Source of the DNA: Thiomicrorhabdus heinhorstiae
GTDB taxonomy: Bacteria > Pseudomonadota > Gammaproteobacteria > Thiomicrospirales > Thiomicrospiraceae
Length of the DNA: 50,591 nt
NCBI RefSeq assembly: GCF_013391765.2
Contig: NZ_JACBGI020000016.1
Location: 1-50,591 of the forward strand
Direction of reading: 5' to 3'
Below are positions 36,623-46,444 of this stretch, piece by piece. Position numbers and translations under genes: made by a program. How positions within the stretch are numbered: position 1 is the first letter of the stretch; each line of letters opens with the position of its first letter. The notes beneath the pieces were generated by a model that worked only from the letters and a program-made list of their open reading frames with translations, made no database searches and had not been told where the DNA came from.

Positions 36623-36640
36623 AAGCAACCACCATGCCGT
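36623..36640 (-). promoter_or_regulatory. Sigma-54 promoter of the fliK operon
   Basis: Minus strand CGGCATG-GTGG-TTGCTT, nearly the full TGGCACG-N4-TTGCTT consensus, with GG at 36637-36638 and GC at 36625-36626 exactly ten bases apart. The expected start gives a leader of about 65 bases. It probably drives fliK to flhB under FleQ or FleR. Confidence 0.8.
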
Positions 36641-36747
36641 TTAAAGGCTCTTCACAACAAAAAACCAACTGGATTTTGCACCCGGGCGGAGCCGATCAAA
36701 GCGGTCTGCACTCGGAAACAGGAGGATAATCGTATGGATTATAGATG

Positions 36748-37194
36748 TTATGGAAAGCCTTGCCGCTTATGAGCATTTTTTGCCGCCAGCTCATCCAGCA
36801 TTTTCTGCTCGCGCTTGTCGAGTTTTTCCTGCCATGAGCGGCGCTTATTATCCAGCAAGGTCTGCAAGGCTTTTAAACGTGCGCGCTTCTCCACCCATAT
36901 CTCCCGTCCCTTTTGCACCCTTTCATTCAAAGTGTCTACCTGCTGGCTTTGCGCCTGTACCGCTTGATTGACTTTATGCATGAACAGTGCCTTGCTTTGC
37001 AATTGCTGAATCTGCAGTGCGGTATTAAGCGGCGTGGCTTGCTGATATTCCTGTTGATAATTGCGTAAGGACAAGAGTTGGTTTTGTGCCTCTTGCCACT
37101 GCGCTTGCAGTGATGCAAAAACCTGGGCGGCGCGGTCGACCTCTTGTTGAGCTAATTCGACGATTTTTTCCCAGCGCTGAATTTCTTCTTTCAT
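36748..37194 (-). CDS. fliJ: Flagellar export chaperone FliJ
   Basis: A 148-residue, almost wholly coiled-coil protein rich in Gln, Glu and Lys, as in FliJ, the stalk of the FliHI ATPase complex. Typical size and position after fliI. The C-terminal part (KRRSWQEKLDKREQKMLDEL) shows the heptad pattern. It is the last gene of the fliE-J operon; a 200-base gap with a sigma-54 promoter separates it from fliK. Confidence 0.9.
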   Translation of the reverse strand: MKEEIQRWEKIVELAQQEVDRAAQVFASLQAQWQEAQNQLLSLRNYQQEYQQATPLNTALQIQQLQSKALFMHKVNQAVQAQSQQVDTLNERVQKGREIWVEKRARLKALQTLLDNKRRSWQEKLDKREQKMLDELAAKNAHKRQGFP

Positions 37195-37248
37195 CTTTCA
37201 ACTCCCGCCTTGGGAATAAACATACCGACGATTCAACAGAACCGCTTC

Positions 37249-38598
37249 CTAGCTCATCGCCGACTGCAGTGCCTGTAAACTGGCTTCCACACCTGCCTGC
37301 TCGCGAATTTCCTGAGCCAGAAAGGCGTTAAGCTGCGGATATTTTTGAATAGCAAGATCTAGATTCGGATCACTGCCTTTTTTGTAGGCTCCCAGAGTAA
37401 TCAAATCCTGATTCTGCTGATAAAGCGAATACAGCTGTTTAAATTGCCGCGCCGTCTTCAGCTGTTCGTCCGGGACTATTTCGACCATCACCCGACTCAC
37501 CGAAGACTCGATATCAATCGCCGGATAACGCCCGCTGTCGGCAATTCTCCGCGATAGCACTATATGGCCGTCCAACACACCACGCGCCGAATCGACCACC
37601 GGGTCACTCTGATCGTCCCCCTCGGCCAGCACCGTATAGATGGCGGTAATTGAACCGGTCGGAGAATCGCTGTTTCCGGCGCGCTCGACCAATTGCGGCA
37701 ATTTAGAGAACACAGAAGGCGGATAGCCTTTACTCGCCGGCGGTTCGCCGACGGAAAGCGCAATTTCGCGTTGCGCCTGAGCAAAACGTGTCAGAGAATC
37801 CATCAACAGCAGGACTTTCATGCCTTTGTCGCGGAAGTATTCGGCAATGGCGGTTGCCAGCATGGCACCATGCAAACGCATCAGCGGCGGGTCATCCGCC
37901 GGAGTCGCAACCACAACCGAACGCTTCAAACCTTCCGGCCCCAAGTTATGATGCACGAAATCATTTACCTCACGACCACGCTCGCCGATCAAACCGACCA
38001 CGACGATATCGGCATCGGTAAAGCGCGTCATCATTCCCAGAAGGACGCTTTTTCCGACCCCGGTTCCGGCCATTAAACCGACACGCTGTCCCTGACCGAG
38101 CGTTAAAAGCCCGTTAATCGCCTTAATCCCGACATCCAGAGGTTCGGTAATCGGCCGACGTCCCAGAGGATTGATTCGCTCTCCAGCCAGAGAGACATAA
38201 TCTTCGACTTCAATCGTACCGAGGCCGTCCAGCGGCTTGCCGTTGCCGTCGATGACCCGACCAAGCATTTTCGGGCCGACACCAACCTTAATCCCCCCAT
38301 CCATCGGTACAACCCGCGCATTGGCCGATAATCCGTGCGTATCGCCGATCGGCATCAAATACAGACGATCATCGTGAAATCCGACCACTTCGGCTTCAAT
38401 CGGTTCCTGATCGGGTTGCACTATCTGGCATCTTGATCCAAGGGGCGCATAGGTACCGATCGCTTCAAGGGTCATGCCGATCATACGCACCAAACGGCCG
38501 CTTGCTTTAAGGGAAGAGGTTTGCAGTGGGGTTTTGTTTAAATCATTGAAATGTCGGCGAAGCTGCTCGCCTAAAAGAGAAGATTCATTCGAGGCCAT
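37249..38598 (-). CDS. fliI: Flagellar export ATPase FliI
   Basis: A 449-residue ATPase, homologous to F1-beta, that energises or primes substrate entry to the export gate. Walker A AGTGVGKS (177-184), the Walker B region VLLLMDSLTRFAQAQREIAL and the signature PPSVFSKLPQLVERAGN are intact. It starts eight bases after fliH and ends 54 before fliJ. Normal in all parts. Confidence 0.97.
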   Translation of the reverse strand: MASNESSLLGEQLRRHFNDLNKTPLQTSSLKASGRLVRMIGMTLEAIGTYAPLGSRCQIVQPDQEPIEAEVVGFHDDRLYLMPIGDTHGLSANARVVPMDGGIKVGVGPKMLGRVIDGNGKPLDGLGTIEVEDYVSLAGERINPLGRRPITEPLDVGIKAINGLLTLGQGQRVGLMAGTGVGKSVLLGMMTRFTDADIVVVGLIGERGREVNDFVHHNLGPEGLKRSVVVATPADDPPLMRLHGAMLATAIAEYFRDKGMKVLLLMDSLTRFAQAQREIALSVGEPPASKGYPPSVFSKLPQLVERAGNSDSPTGSITAIYTVLAEGDDQSDPVVDSARGVLDGHIVLSRRIADSGRYPAIDIESSVSRVMVEIVPDEQLKTARQFKQLYSLYQQNQDLITLGAYKKGSDPNLDLAIQKYPQLNAFLAQEIREQAGVEASLQALQSAMS

Positions 38599-38606
38599 AT
38601 TACCTC

Positions 38607-39473
38607 CTAAGACGGCTCATCGGCTAAGTTGTCAGCCAAATCACCGGCATTAAGCGCCGCATTCTTTTCGGCTAAACCCTCAACCGCTACCGGACGACGA
38701 TAATTTTGCATTATTTCGTCCAGACGCGTGCTCCACAAATTTGCCACCTGCGAGTGCACCTGCTTAACCAGACATTCGCCGCGGTTCAGTTCGGCATTCT
38801 GTTCCAGCTGCCAGTTTTGTAAGGCTTCATATTGCATTTTCTGCAAAAAGGCCAGATCTTCGGGATTAAGAAAAATTTTTAAGGAATCATCCTCATTTTC
38901 CGGCAAAGCTTCGACCGCTTTTTCGATCGCATCCACAATCCATTGCGGATGTTGTTCAATCTGCTGTTTGACGACCGCTTCGGCAATGTGAAATGAAAAT
39001 TCGGTTAATTCTCCGAGGAGCCCCTCTTTCAGCACTTCGTACGGAGCCAGAAGGGATTCAACCAGTTTTTGCAACCGCTGCAAGTCTACTTCTGCCGCTT
39101 GCCGAACACTCTGCATAGCACGGTCTTCACCCTGCTGGCGGCCTTCCTCCTCGCCTTTTTGCAATCCTTGCTGAAACCCCTGCTGGAAAGCTTCTTCGTA
39201 CACTTGCTTCTGCCACGCTTCCTGTCTGGCTGCATACTCTTTTTCCAGTTCGGCTCTCAACTCCGCTTCCACTTGCGGATCGATCGCAGACGGTGGAACT
39301 TTTTCCACCGCCGAAGCTTTGGGTTTCGAAGCAAAATTTTTCGGACGCCATGCTGCTACATCCTGCTCAAGGTCTTCCTGACGCAATAATCGTGTTTTTA
39401 AGGGTACAACCTTATCGTCTTGTTTGCGTTGCAGATCGAAAGCGGTAAAGCTGGAATCGTTCATCTTAGACAA
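38607..39473 (-). CDS. fliH: Flagellar assembly protein FliH
   Basis: A 288-residue regulator of FliI that ties the ATPase to FliN and the export gate. The middle part (about 80-140) is a charged Gln/Glu/Arg-rich coil with a Gly-containing repeat (EEAFQQGFQQGLQKGEEEGR), the GxxxG-like pattern typical of FliH. The C-terminal domain (about 150-255) resembles the F1 delta subunit. It overlaps fliG by eight bases. Confidence 0.93.
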   Translation of the reverse strand: MSKMNDSSFTAFDLQRKQDDKVVPLKTRLLRQEDLEQDVAAWRPKNFASKPKASAVEKVPPSAIDPQVEAELRAELEKEYAARQEAWQKQVYEEAFQQGFQQGLQKGEEEGRQQGEDRAMQSVRQAAEVDLQRLQKLVESLLAPYEVLKEGLLGELTEFSFHIAEAVVKQQIEQHPQWIVDAIEKAVEALPENEDDSLKIFLNPEDLAFLQKMQYEALQNWQLEQNAELNRGECLVKQVHSQVANLWSTRLDEIMQNYRRPVAVEGLAEKNAALNAGDLADNLADEPS

Positions 39474-40461
39474 ACTCCTCGCCCGCTCCAGGCATCATAA
39501 TTTTCTCTTCATCCGCCAAACGGCGCACAATCTGAATAATCGTGCGCTGCGCTTCTTCAACCGCACTTAACTTGACCGGTCCGCCGGTTTCCAGATCGTC
39601 ACGCATAATATCCGCCTGACGCTTGGAAACGTTTGAAAGGAATTTTTCCTTGAGATCGGTATCGGCGCCTTTCAAGGCGACAATCAGTACATCGTTCGGC
39701 ACTTCACTGACCAGAGTCTGAATTCCGCGATCGTCAATACCGGCAATATCTTCGAAGACGAACATTTTGTCCTGAATAGCGCGACTGACATCTTCATGCT
39801 CTTCGGCAATCGAATCCAGAATTCGGCTGTCGACTCCGCCGCCGACATAGTTCAGAATTTCCGCAGCACGTTTTTCGCCACCGATGGTCGCCAGCTTACC
39901 GCCCTCTCCGTCACTGGAAGCACGTTCAAGAACGTCGTTCAAATCAAATAACGCACGCGGCTGGATGGTTGTCAGGGTTGCAATCCGGTAAATAACGTCT
40001 GCCTGAAAGCGTTCCGGAATCCCTTTAAGAACTTCTGCAGCCTGATCGGAATCAAAGTAGGAAAGAATAATAGCGATGACCTGAGGGTGTTCGTTACGCA
40101 GCATATTGGCAATCGTCGAAGGATGCATCCACTTGAGTGCTTCCAGCCCTTTGACTTGATCGCCGAGCAGGGCGGCATCCATCAAATGGCCTCCGGAATC
40201 GCCAAGCGCATCCGCCATCAAAGACTGCGCAAATTCGCTCGGATCAATACCCAAAGCATCTTCGCCAAGTTCGTCCATAAAGGACTGCATCACCATATGG
40301 ATATCGTCATGACTGACATTATCGACTTCGGTCATCGCCGAACCGATTTTTTGCACTTCGCGCGGATTCAGATATTTAAGCACTTCCGCGGCATTTTCCT
40401 TGCCTAAGGCTAACAGCAGAATCGCCGCTTTATCCAGGTTGCTTCGCTCTTTTACAGCCAT
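39466..40461 (-). CDS. fliG: Flagellar motor switch protein FliG
   Basis: A 331-residue rotor protein. The N domain binds FliF, the middle domain has the EHPQ motif (NEHPQVIAIILSYF), and the C-terminal domain carries the charged helix (about 280-300, with RQADIMRDDLE) that meets MotA. Length matches E. coli FliG. It starts three bases after fliF and overlaps fliH. Certain. Confidence 0.97.
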   Translation of the reverse strand: MAVKERSNLDKAAILLLALGKENAAEVLKYLNPREVQKIGSAMTEVDNVSHDDIHMVMQSFMDELGEDALGIDPSEFAQSLMADALGDSGGHLMDAALLGDQVKGLEALKWMHPSTIANMLRNEHPQVIAIILSYFDSDQAAEVLKGIPERFQADVIYRIATLTTIQPRALFDLNDVLERASSDGEGGKLATIGGEKRAAEILNYVGGGVDSRILDSIAEEHEDVSRAIQDKMFVFEDIAGIDDRGIQTLVSEVPNDVLIVALKGADTDLKEKFLSNVSKRQADIMRDDLETGGPVKLSAVEEAQRTIIQIVRRLADEEKIMMPGAGEEFV

Positions 40462-40464
40462 ACA

Positions 40465-42147
40465 TCAAGCTCCCGATAGCCACTGTTTAATTACATGTGC
40501 TGCCAACTTAGGTTCAGCCTCGACGATGGCACGAACTTTTTCCAGCAGCTGACGCTCTTCGGCAGATTCGGATTCCACTTCAGCCGCAGTATCTTCTACT
40601 TCGGTGCTCATCTGGTCGAGTGCTTTGGAGATTTCATCGACCGATTGCATACCCTCTTCGCTTTCGTCCAGCGGATATTCAGGTTCCAGAGTCTCGCGTT
40701 TGGTCAGATCACGCAATAGAGGTCGAATGACACCGAAGATAATAATCAATACGGCAATACCGGCAACAACCTGTTTGATCAGATTCCAGAACCACGGTTC
40801 CTGCCACATTGGCAGAGAGGGCATCTCTTCCTGCGGAGCGGCAACAAACGAAGCATTCACTACACTCAGGGTATCGCCACGCGCTTCGTCCAGGCCAACG
40901 GTGTCGCTGACCAGCTGACGGTAACGCTGTAAATCTTCGTCGCTGAGCGATTCGCGAACGGTTTCACCCTGCTCGTTCACGCTGATTTTATCGTCCAGAA
41001 CCACCGCAACCGACAGGCGTCTGACGTTACCGACCGCATTCTTGATATGGCTGATAGTGCGATCCAGCTCGTAATTTTTAGTGCTCTTTTCGCTGGAACT
41101 TTTCAGATTCGGGTCCTGCTGCGGGTTATAACCCTGCTCAGGTGCAATACCGGCACGAGGCGGTTGATTGGTCAGAGCACCGGGAATTCCGGCAGGCCCT
41201 TCGTTGCGATTGATTTCACGCACTTCCTGTTCCGAGCGAATGGCATCCGGGTCCGGTTCGTAATTCTCGCGCGTCTGTTCCTGCTGGGTGAAGTCGAGTT
41301 CGGCCGTCACCTGGGCGCGAACTTTCCCCTCGCCACCGACTACCGGCGCCAGAAGACGAATGATGCGACTGGAAAGGGTCTCTTCAACCGAACGCGTATA
41401 ATCCAGCTGCTTCATGCTCATGTGCAAAGCACCGGTACTGCTGGCGGTATCGGCTGTCAAAAGATTGCCGTTTTGATCGACTACCGTGACCGACTTGGCT
41501 TCCATATTCGGAATGCTCGAAGCAACCAGATAGGCAATCGCATTAACCTGTTGTTCGTCAAGACTGCGTCCGGGATAGAGCTGTACAACAACCGAAGCGG
41601 AAGGCTTCTGCTGCTTACGGACAAAGACCGAACGCTTCGGCAAACCGAGCATAACGCGTGCTGACTTGACCGCATTAATTGAAGCAACTGATTTTGCCAG
41701 CTCGCCTTCCAGCGCCCGGTGATATTGAGTGGTTTCTTTAAATTGTGAGATACCGAAGCCCTGATCGATATCGAGTAACTGATAGCCGGTAGGCGCCTGT
41801 TTCGGATAACCGGCTGCCGCCAGCTTCAAGCGAAGAGCATGAACCTGATCCGACGGAACTAGAATACCGCCACTGGTGCGGTCGATTTCGTAAGGCACCG
41901 CCTCCTGATCCAGAGTTTGAACGATTTCATTCATCTCTTGCGGATCGACACTGCCGAACAACAGGGTATAAGGCGTACTCTGCGACCAGATCACCATTCC
42001 GACCACCAGCGCAATCGATGCCGCCAAGGCGACCACCAGGCCGACTTGCTTCGCCACCGAAAGTGAGGTCAGATTATTGATAAAGCTGGCATCGTCGCTA
42101 AACGGACGGTTTGCAGCATTACCGATTGTTGCTTGAGGTTCGGCCAT
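40465..42147 (-). CDS. fliF: Flagellar MS-ring protein FliF
   Basis: A 560-residue protein that forms the MS ring in the inner membrane. Two membrane segments (about 34-52 and 446-466) enclose a large periplasmic part with the ring-building motifs, including YQLLDIDQGFGISQFKETTQYH. The C-terminal tail (about 530-560) binds FliG. It follows fliE by about 65 bases. Certain. Confidence 0.97.
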   Translation of the reverse strand: MAEPQATIGNAANRPFSDDASFINNLTSLSVAKQVGLVVALAASIALVVGMVIWSQSTPYTLLFGSVDPQEMNEIVQTLDQEAVPYEIDRTSGGILVPSDQVHALRLKLAAAGYPKQAPTGYQLLDIDQGFGISQFKETTQYHRALEGELAKSVASINAVKSARVMLGLPKRSVFVRKQQKPSASVVVQLYPGRSLDEQQVNAIAYLVASSIPNMEAKSVTVVDQNGNLLTADTASSTGALHMSMKQLDYTRSVEETLSSRIIRLLAPVVGGEGKVRAQVTAELDFTQQEQTRENYEPDPDAIRSEQEVREINRNEGPAGIPGALTNQPPRAGIAPEQGYNPQQDPNLKSSSEKSTKNYELDRTISHIKNAVGNVRRLSVAVVLDDKISVNEQGETVRESLSDEDLQRYRQLVSDTVGLDEARGDTLSVVNASFVAAPQEEMPSLPMWQEPWFWNLIKQVVAGIAVLIIIFGVIRPLLRDLTKRETLEPEYPLDESEEGMQSVDEISKALDQMSTEVEDTAAEVESESAEERQLLEKVRAIVEAEPKLAAHVIKQWLSGA

Positions 42148-42213
42148 ATACGCCTCTGTTTAACCCTGTGTTATTTTTATACAAAACCAATATTACGCGC
42201 CGACCTGAAGTGA

Positions 42214-42552
42214 TCAGATCGGCATCTGAATGACTTCTTTATAAGCTTCAACCAACTTATTACGTACCTGCGTCATTGCCTGAAACGACAAGCTTGCCTT
42301 CTGAACCTGAACCATGACTTCGGTTAAATCGGCATCCGGATCCCCTCTTTCGAAGGCATTCTTCATCTCGGCCGATTTTTGCTGTTCGGCATTCACCGCA
42401 TCGATGGATTGGGTCAGCAGATCGGAAAACGAAGCGGTTTTATCCGCCGACGCCACCGCTTCTGCAGAATTGTCCGCTACCGGCTTGGCTTCCGCCTGAG
42501 CAGCCAGCGCACGCATCTGTAGCAATAAACTTTGTGTATCAACTGGATCCAT
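42214..42552 (-). CDS. fliE: Flagellar hook-basal body protein FliE
   Basis: A 112-residue protein that joins the MS ring to the rod. The C-terminal end [20 protein letters not shown] and the closing [12 protein letters not shown] are the FliE signature; the N-terminal 40 residues are Ala-rich. First gene of fliEFGHIJ, about 70 bases downstream of a sigma-54 promoter with an overlapping sigma-70-like site. Confidence 0.95.
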   Translation of the reverse strand: MDPVDTQSLLLQMRALAAQAEAKPVADNSAEAVASADKTASFSDLLTQSIDAVNAEQQKSAEMKNAFERGDPDADLTEVMVQVQKASLSFQAMTQVRNKLVEAYKEVIQMPI

Positions 42553-42604
42553 GTGTTACACCTTAGTTCTCGGGGGCTGAAAGCGCCCGTAAATAAACTC
42601 AAAA

Positions 42605-42632
42605 ATTTTAATCGACTTCTTTACATTGTCAA
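42605..42632 (-). promoter_or_regulatory. Sigma-70-like promoter candidate before fliE
   Basis: Minus strand TTGACA (42627-42632), 16-base spacer, TAAAAT (42605-42610). It starts four bases downstream of the sigma-54 GC element, so the two polymerases could compete or serve different conditions. AT-rich surroundings lower the confidence. Confidence 0.35.
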
Positions 42633-42633
42633 A

Positions 42634-42651
42634 TAGCAATTCTTATACCAA
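42634..42651 (-). promoter_or_regulatory. Sigma-54 promoter of the fliE operon
   Basis: Minus strand TTGGTATAAGAATTGCTA with GG (42648-42649) and GC (42636-42637) exactly ten bases apart and TTGCT at -12. It lies just beyond the fleR stop. In Pseudomonas and Vibrio the fliE operon is sigma-54 dependent under FleR/FlrC, which fits. Confidence 0.75.
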
Positions 42652-42657
42652 TTGCCG

Positions 42658-44067
42658 TCAAGCCACTTCAAACCCCTGCTCCTTCAAGCGCGCTAACTTG
42701 TAGCGCAAGGTTCGCGGGCTGATATTCAACGCTTCGGCGGTTTTTTGACGGTGACCGTCAAAGCGTTTCAAGGTCTGCAAAATCAACTCGTTCTCGCGAG
42801 CTTTCAAATCCGTCGGCAGAGCGGCATGATCGATTCCGTCGTCAAGCGGCTGGTCGAACTCACGAACTGTTTCCGCAGGTTCGGAAAATTCACTGGATGA
42901 CGGAACGGCAACCACCAATGCCGGTTGCGTCTCGAGAGCGGTTTCGATCGCACTGTCCAATAGTATATCCTGTTCCTGGATACTATCTCCGGACATCAGC
43001 AGCAAAGCCCGCTGGATCACATTATCCAGCTCGCGGATATTACCCGGCCATTGATAACTTAACAAGCGCTTCATCGCCGGCGCGGTTATCATCGGCATCA
43101 CCCGACCGAGTCCGCAATGCCGTTGAATCAGCCGCTCGGCAATCGCGGCAATATCGCGGGTTCTTTGCCGCAAAGCGGGCAGACGCATCGGAAAAACATT
43201 CAGACGATAGAACAGGTCCTCCCTGAACTCGCCGTCGGCAATGGATTTTTTCATATCGATATTGGTGGCGCTGAGCACACGAACATCCAACCGAATCAAC
43301 TTGGTACTGCCGATGCGCTCGACCTCTTTCTCTTGCAGGACGCGGAGCAGTTTGGCCTGCAGGTCGGCTTTCATCTCACCGATTTCATCCAGAAAAATTG
43401 TTCCGCCCTGCGCCTGTTCGAATTTGCCGGGCATTGACTTGGCTGCACCGGTAAAAGCGCCTTTTTCATAGCCGAACAGTACGGCCTCAAGCATCGATTC
43501 TGGAATAGCCGCACAGTTGATGGCGACAAACGGTTGTTTATTGCGCGGAGATTGCGAATGAATATAGCGTGCCAGAACCTCTTTACCGGTTCCGCTCTGG
43601 CCACTGATCAAGATGCTCGCATCGCTTTGCGCAACCTTTTGCGCCATGGCCTTAAGCTGAATCGTTGCCGGATCGGCAGCGATAAAATCGTCTTCACTGG
43701 AAGCATCGCGATTAAAATATGCCTGGGCTTTTTCCACCAGCAGATTCGCCTGAAAAGGCTTGATAATATAATCAACCGCTCCGGCTTTCATGGCATCTAC
43801 AGCCTGCTCGATGGTGCCATAGGCAGTCATCAGCACAATCGGCAGATACGGCTTCATGGCGCGGATTTTGGTCATCAAAGTATAGCCATCCATACCGTCC
43901 ATGCGAATATCGGAAAACACCATGCCGATTTCGTCATCCAGAGACTTTAATGCCTGCTCGGCGCTGCTGACCGCAATGACTTCAAATTCATGCAGGCTCA
44001 GGGTATCTACCAACGCTTCCTGCAGCTCGGCGTCGTCTTCTACGACCAAAATTTTAGCAATGCTCAT
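42658..44067 (-). CDS. fleR: Sigma-54-dependent flagellar response regulator FleR/FlrC
   Basis: A 469-residue two-component regulator. Receiver (1-120) with phosphoacceptor Asp53 in MVFSDIRMDGMDG; AAA+ domain (about 140-365) with Walker A GQSGTGKE and the sigma-54 contact loop GAFTGA; C-terminal Fis-type helix-turn-helix (about 430-465, with RQKTAEALNISPRTLRYKL). ATG 44067 follows GAGGG; the frame extends nine codons upstream without a better site. It is the partner of FleS and activates rod, ring and hook genes with sigma-54 once basal structures form. Confidence 0.95.
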   Translation of the reverse strand: MSIAKILVVEDDAELQEALVDTLSLHEFEVIAVSSAEQALKSLDDEIGMVFSDIRMDGMDGYTLMTKIRAMKPYLPIVLMTAYGTIEQAVDAMKAGAVDYIIKPFQANLLVEKAQAYFNRDASSEDDFIAADPATIQLKAMAQKVAQSDASILISGQSGTGKEVLARYIHSQSPRNKQPFVAINCAAIPESMLEAVLFGYEKGAFTGAAKSMPGKFEQAQGGTIFLDEIGEMKADLQAKLLRVLQEKEVERIGSTKLIRLDVRVLSATNIDMKKSIADGEFREDLFYRLNVFPMRLPALRQRTRDIAAIAERLIQRHCGLGRVMPMITAPAMKRLLSYQWPGNIRELDNVIQRALLLMSGDSIQEQDILLDSAIETALETQPALVVAVPSSSEFSEPAETVREFDQPLDDGIDHAALPTDLKARENELILQTLKRFDGHRQKTAEALNISPRTLRYKLARLKEQGFEVA

Positions 44068-44128
44068 AAGCGGTCCCTCTGGGCCTGTGTTCAAACAACA
44101 AACAAGACCGGTTTAACAAATGATTCAA

Positions 44129-45259
44129 TCAGTTTATCGGCAGACGAATCCCGAATTGAGAGCCGTAGCCCGGAATCGATTTAACCCAGGCGCGTCCGTC
44201 ATGCGCTTCGGCAATCGCTCTCACCACCGCCAGACCCAAACCCGTTCCTTTGGCTCGACTGGTGTAAAAAGGTTCGAAAATTTTCTGTAGGCGGTCTTCT
44301 TCAATGCCCGGACCGTTATCGGACACCACCAAATCCAGCCGCGCCCCGTCCAGTTGCGTCGCTCTAACCTCGATTTTGGCACCCTGGCCAACGACGTCCA
44401 ATGCGTTTACCACCAGATTCTGCAAAGCGGTCAAAAGCCCGTCCTTATCACCACAGATGCTTAACGGTTCTTTCGGTAATTTCAATATCAGTTCGGCGTC
44501 CGCCTGCTTGATTTGTGTTTCCAGATTGATGCTTAACTGTCGTAGCAGTTCGTCGACTTGAAGCGGCGTTTTACTGCCCTTGCCGCCTTTGGCGTACTGC
44601 AGCATATCCTTGATCAGGCTCTCGATGTGATTTAGACTGTTCAACGCCTTACCGACGAATTTGCCGCGTCTCTCATCATCCAGCTGGACCACATTCAACT
44701 GCGAAACATACAGCAGGGCCGATGCCAGAGGCGTACGAATCTGATGCGCCAGCGAAGCCGCCATTTCGCCCATTGAATCCAAACGCTGATGGCGGCTGAC
44801 ATGTGATTGCAGGTCACGCGCCGCGGTCACATCCTGAATCAGCAGAATCCGTCCGTTACCATGATCCAAATGTGCATCCGCCAGCTGATAAACTTTCTCA
44901 TCATGCGTCAAAAGCTCTCCTGCATCGTTGCGACTCAAGAAGGCGTTCATCACCACTATATCCCAGTCACGGTGAATGGCATCGCTACCGAGAATCAGTT
45001 CGGCACTTGGATTCATTTCGATAATGCGATTGGCCTCGTCCAAGACGATGACCCCCGCCGGCATCAGTTTCAACAGACGGCCTAAACGGTCGGCTACTTC
45101 ACGCTTTTCGCGGTCACTGGCTTCTAAACGCAGTTGCAGAGCCTCGACCTGCTTCTGCAAAGCATCATACGCATGGCTTAACTGTACGGAAGTCTGATTG
45201 AAAAGCTGAAAAGCCTCTTCCAACTCCTGTAAACGTGCCTGTTCCTTCGAGTTGAGCAC
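44129..45259 (-). CDS. fleS: Flagellar sensor histidine kinase FleS/FlrB
   Basis: A 376-residue soluble kinase without membrane segments. A coiled N terminus is followed by a PAS domain (MPAGVIVLDEANRIIEMNPS), the H-box (MAASLAHQIRTPLASALLYV), the N-box (ALQNLVVNALDVV) and G-boxes (DNGPGIEED, GTGLGLAVV). It phosphorylates FleR in response to an internal cue, thought to be export-apparatus assembly. I chose GTG 45259 behind GGAGG over GTG 45274. It starts 17 bases after the fleQ stop, so fleQ, fleS and fleR appear co-transcribed. Confidence 0.93.
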   Translation of the reverse strand: MLNSKEQARLQELEEAFQLFNQTSVQLSHAYDALQKQVEALQLRLEASDREKREVADRLGRLLKLMPAGVIVLDEANRIIEMNPSAELILGSDAIHRDWDIVVMNAFLSRNDAGELLTHDEKVYQLADAHLDHGNGRILLIQDVTAARDLQSHVSRHQRLDSMGEMAASLAHQIRTPLASALLYVSQLNVVQLDDERRGKFVGKALNSLNHIESLIKDMLQYAKGGKGSKTPLQVDELLRQLSINLETQIKQADAELILKLPKEPLSICGDKDGLLTALQNLVVNALDVVGQGAKIEVRATQLDGARLDLVVSDNGPGIEEDRLQKIFEPFYTSRAKGTGLGLAVVRAIAEAHDGRAWVKSIPGYGSQFGIRLPIN

Positions 45260-45276
45260 CCTGCCTCCGTCCACGT

Positions 45277-46407
45277 CTAGTTGAGGTTGTACTTGCGAAT
45301 TTTCTCAACCAGAGTCGTACGATTGAGCTGAAGTAATTTTGCCGCCTGCGACACATTCCCCGCGGTCTGATCCAAAGCCTGACGAATCAGCGCCATTTCC
45401 ATATTGACCAAATAGGATTTCAAATCGGTATCCAGGTTATCCACCGAAATAACATTCTGAGGAGCTGAACCAGGTGCTTCAGTCTCTTCTTCGACAATAC
45501 TTGCTTTTTGCTGCTCAGGTTCAGTATTCAACGGCTGCTCGGATTGAACAGGCTTATTATCACTAGTCTCTTGGCTTGTGTTTTCGCTTGAATCAACAGC
45601 GCAATCGGCTTGCGACTCTGCGATTTCAAGCGCCGCTTGTATACGGTATTTTTCCGGCAAATCGGCAAACGCAATTTCCCGATCCTGAAAAAGAATCGAC
45701 AGACGTTCGGCCAGATTGCTCAATTCGCGAACATTTCCCGGCCAGTGGTAAGCCTGCAAGGATTTCAGAGCATCGGCTTTCAGATTCGGGACGGCTCTCC
45801 CGGATTCAGCCAGTCGGTCAAACAGGAAGCTCAAAAGTGGTTCGATGTCTTCCGGACGCTCGCGCAACGCCGGCAATTCAATCGGAAATACATTTAAGCG
45901 GTAGAATAAGTCTTCGCGAAACTTACCGTCTTCGATACTGCGTTCCAGATCGCGGTGCGTCGCGGCAATTACGCGAACATCGCATTCAAAGGTCTTATTT
46001 CCGCCGACACGTTCATAACATCTCTCCTGCAGAACGCGCAGTAATTTGACTTGCATTGCCAATGGCATATCGCCGATTTCATCAAGAAAAATAGTGCCTT
46101 TTTCTGCCAGTTCAAAACGTCCTTTACGAGCGCTGATAGCGCCGGTAAAAGCGCCTTTCTCGTGCCCGAACAGTTCGCTTTCCAGCAGCTCCGCCGGTAT
46201 GGCTCCGCAATTGATCGGTACAAAGGAATAGTCACCGCGTTGCGATAGTTGATGGAGGGTTTGTGCGACAACTTCTTTACCGGTTCCGGATTCGCCGAGA
46301 ACTAATACGGTCGCATCGGTCAAAGCAACTTGACGAATCAACTGCTTCACTTCTTGCATGGCGGGACTATGCCCAATGAGGGAGGAGAAAATCGCTTCGG
46401 AATCCAC
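45277..46407 (-). CDS. fleQ: Flagellar master regulator FleQ/FlrA without N-terminal domain
   Basis: A 376-residue sigma-54 activator. FleQ/FlrA is usually about 490 residues, with an N-terminal receiver-like FleQ domain; here the protein begins directly with the AAA+ domain (about 5-255). Walker A GESGTGKE (38-45), GAFTGA (85-90) and Walker B FLDEIGD (107-113) are intact. A Glu/Ser/Gln-rich linker (about 258-322) precedes the Fis-type helix-turn-helix ending [13 protein letters not shown]. Pseudomonas FleQ contacts c-di-GMP through LFRS and Arg-Asn after Walker A; here these are IFSS (6-9) and Gln49-Thr50. A TGA nine bases upstream in frame excludes a longer form. Starts at GTG. Confidence 0.88.
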   Translation of the reverse strand: MDSEAIFSSLIGHSPAMQEVKQLIRQVALTDATVLVLGESGTGKEVVAQTLHQLSQRGDYSFVPINCGAIPAELLESELFGHEKGAFTGAISARKGRFELAEKGTIFLDEIGDMPLAMQVKLLRVLQERCYERVGGNKTFECDVRVIAATHRDLERSIEDGKFREDLFYRLNVFPIELPALRERPEDIEPLLSFLFDRLAESGRAVPNLKADALKSLQAYHWPGNVRELSNLAERLSILFQDREIAFADLPEKYRIQAALEIAESQADCAVDSSENTSQETSDNKPVQSEQPLNTEPEQQKASIVEEETEAPGSAPQNVISVDNLDTDLKSYLVNMEMALIRQALDQTAGNVSQAAKLLQLNRTTLVEKIRKYNLN

Positions 46408-46444
46408 AGGTTCGTCTCACCGCTTATTAATCGATTACACGACT

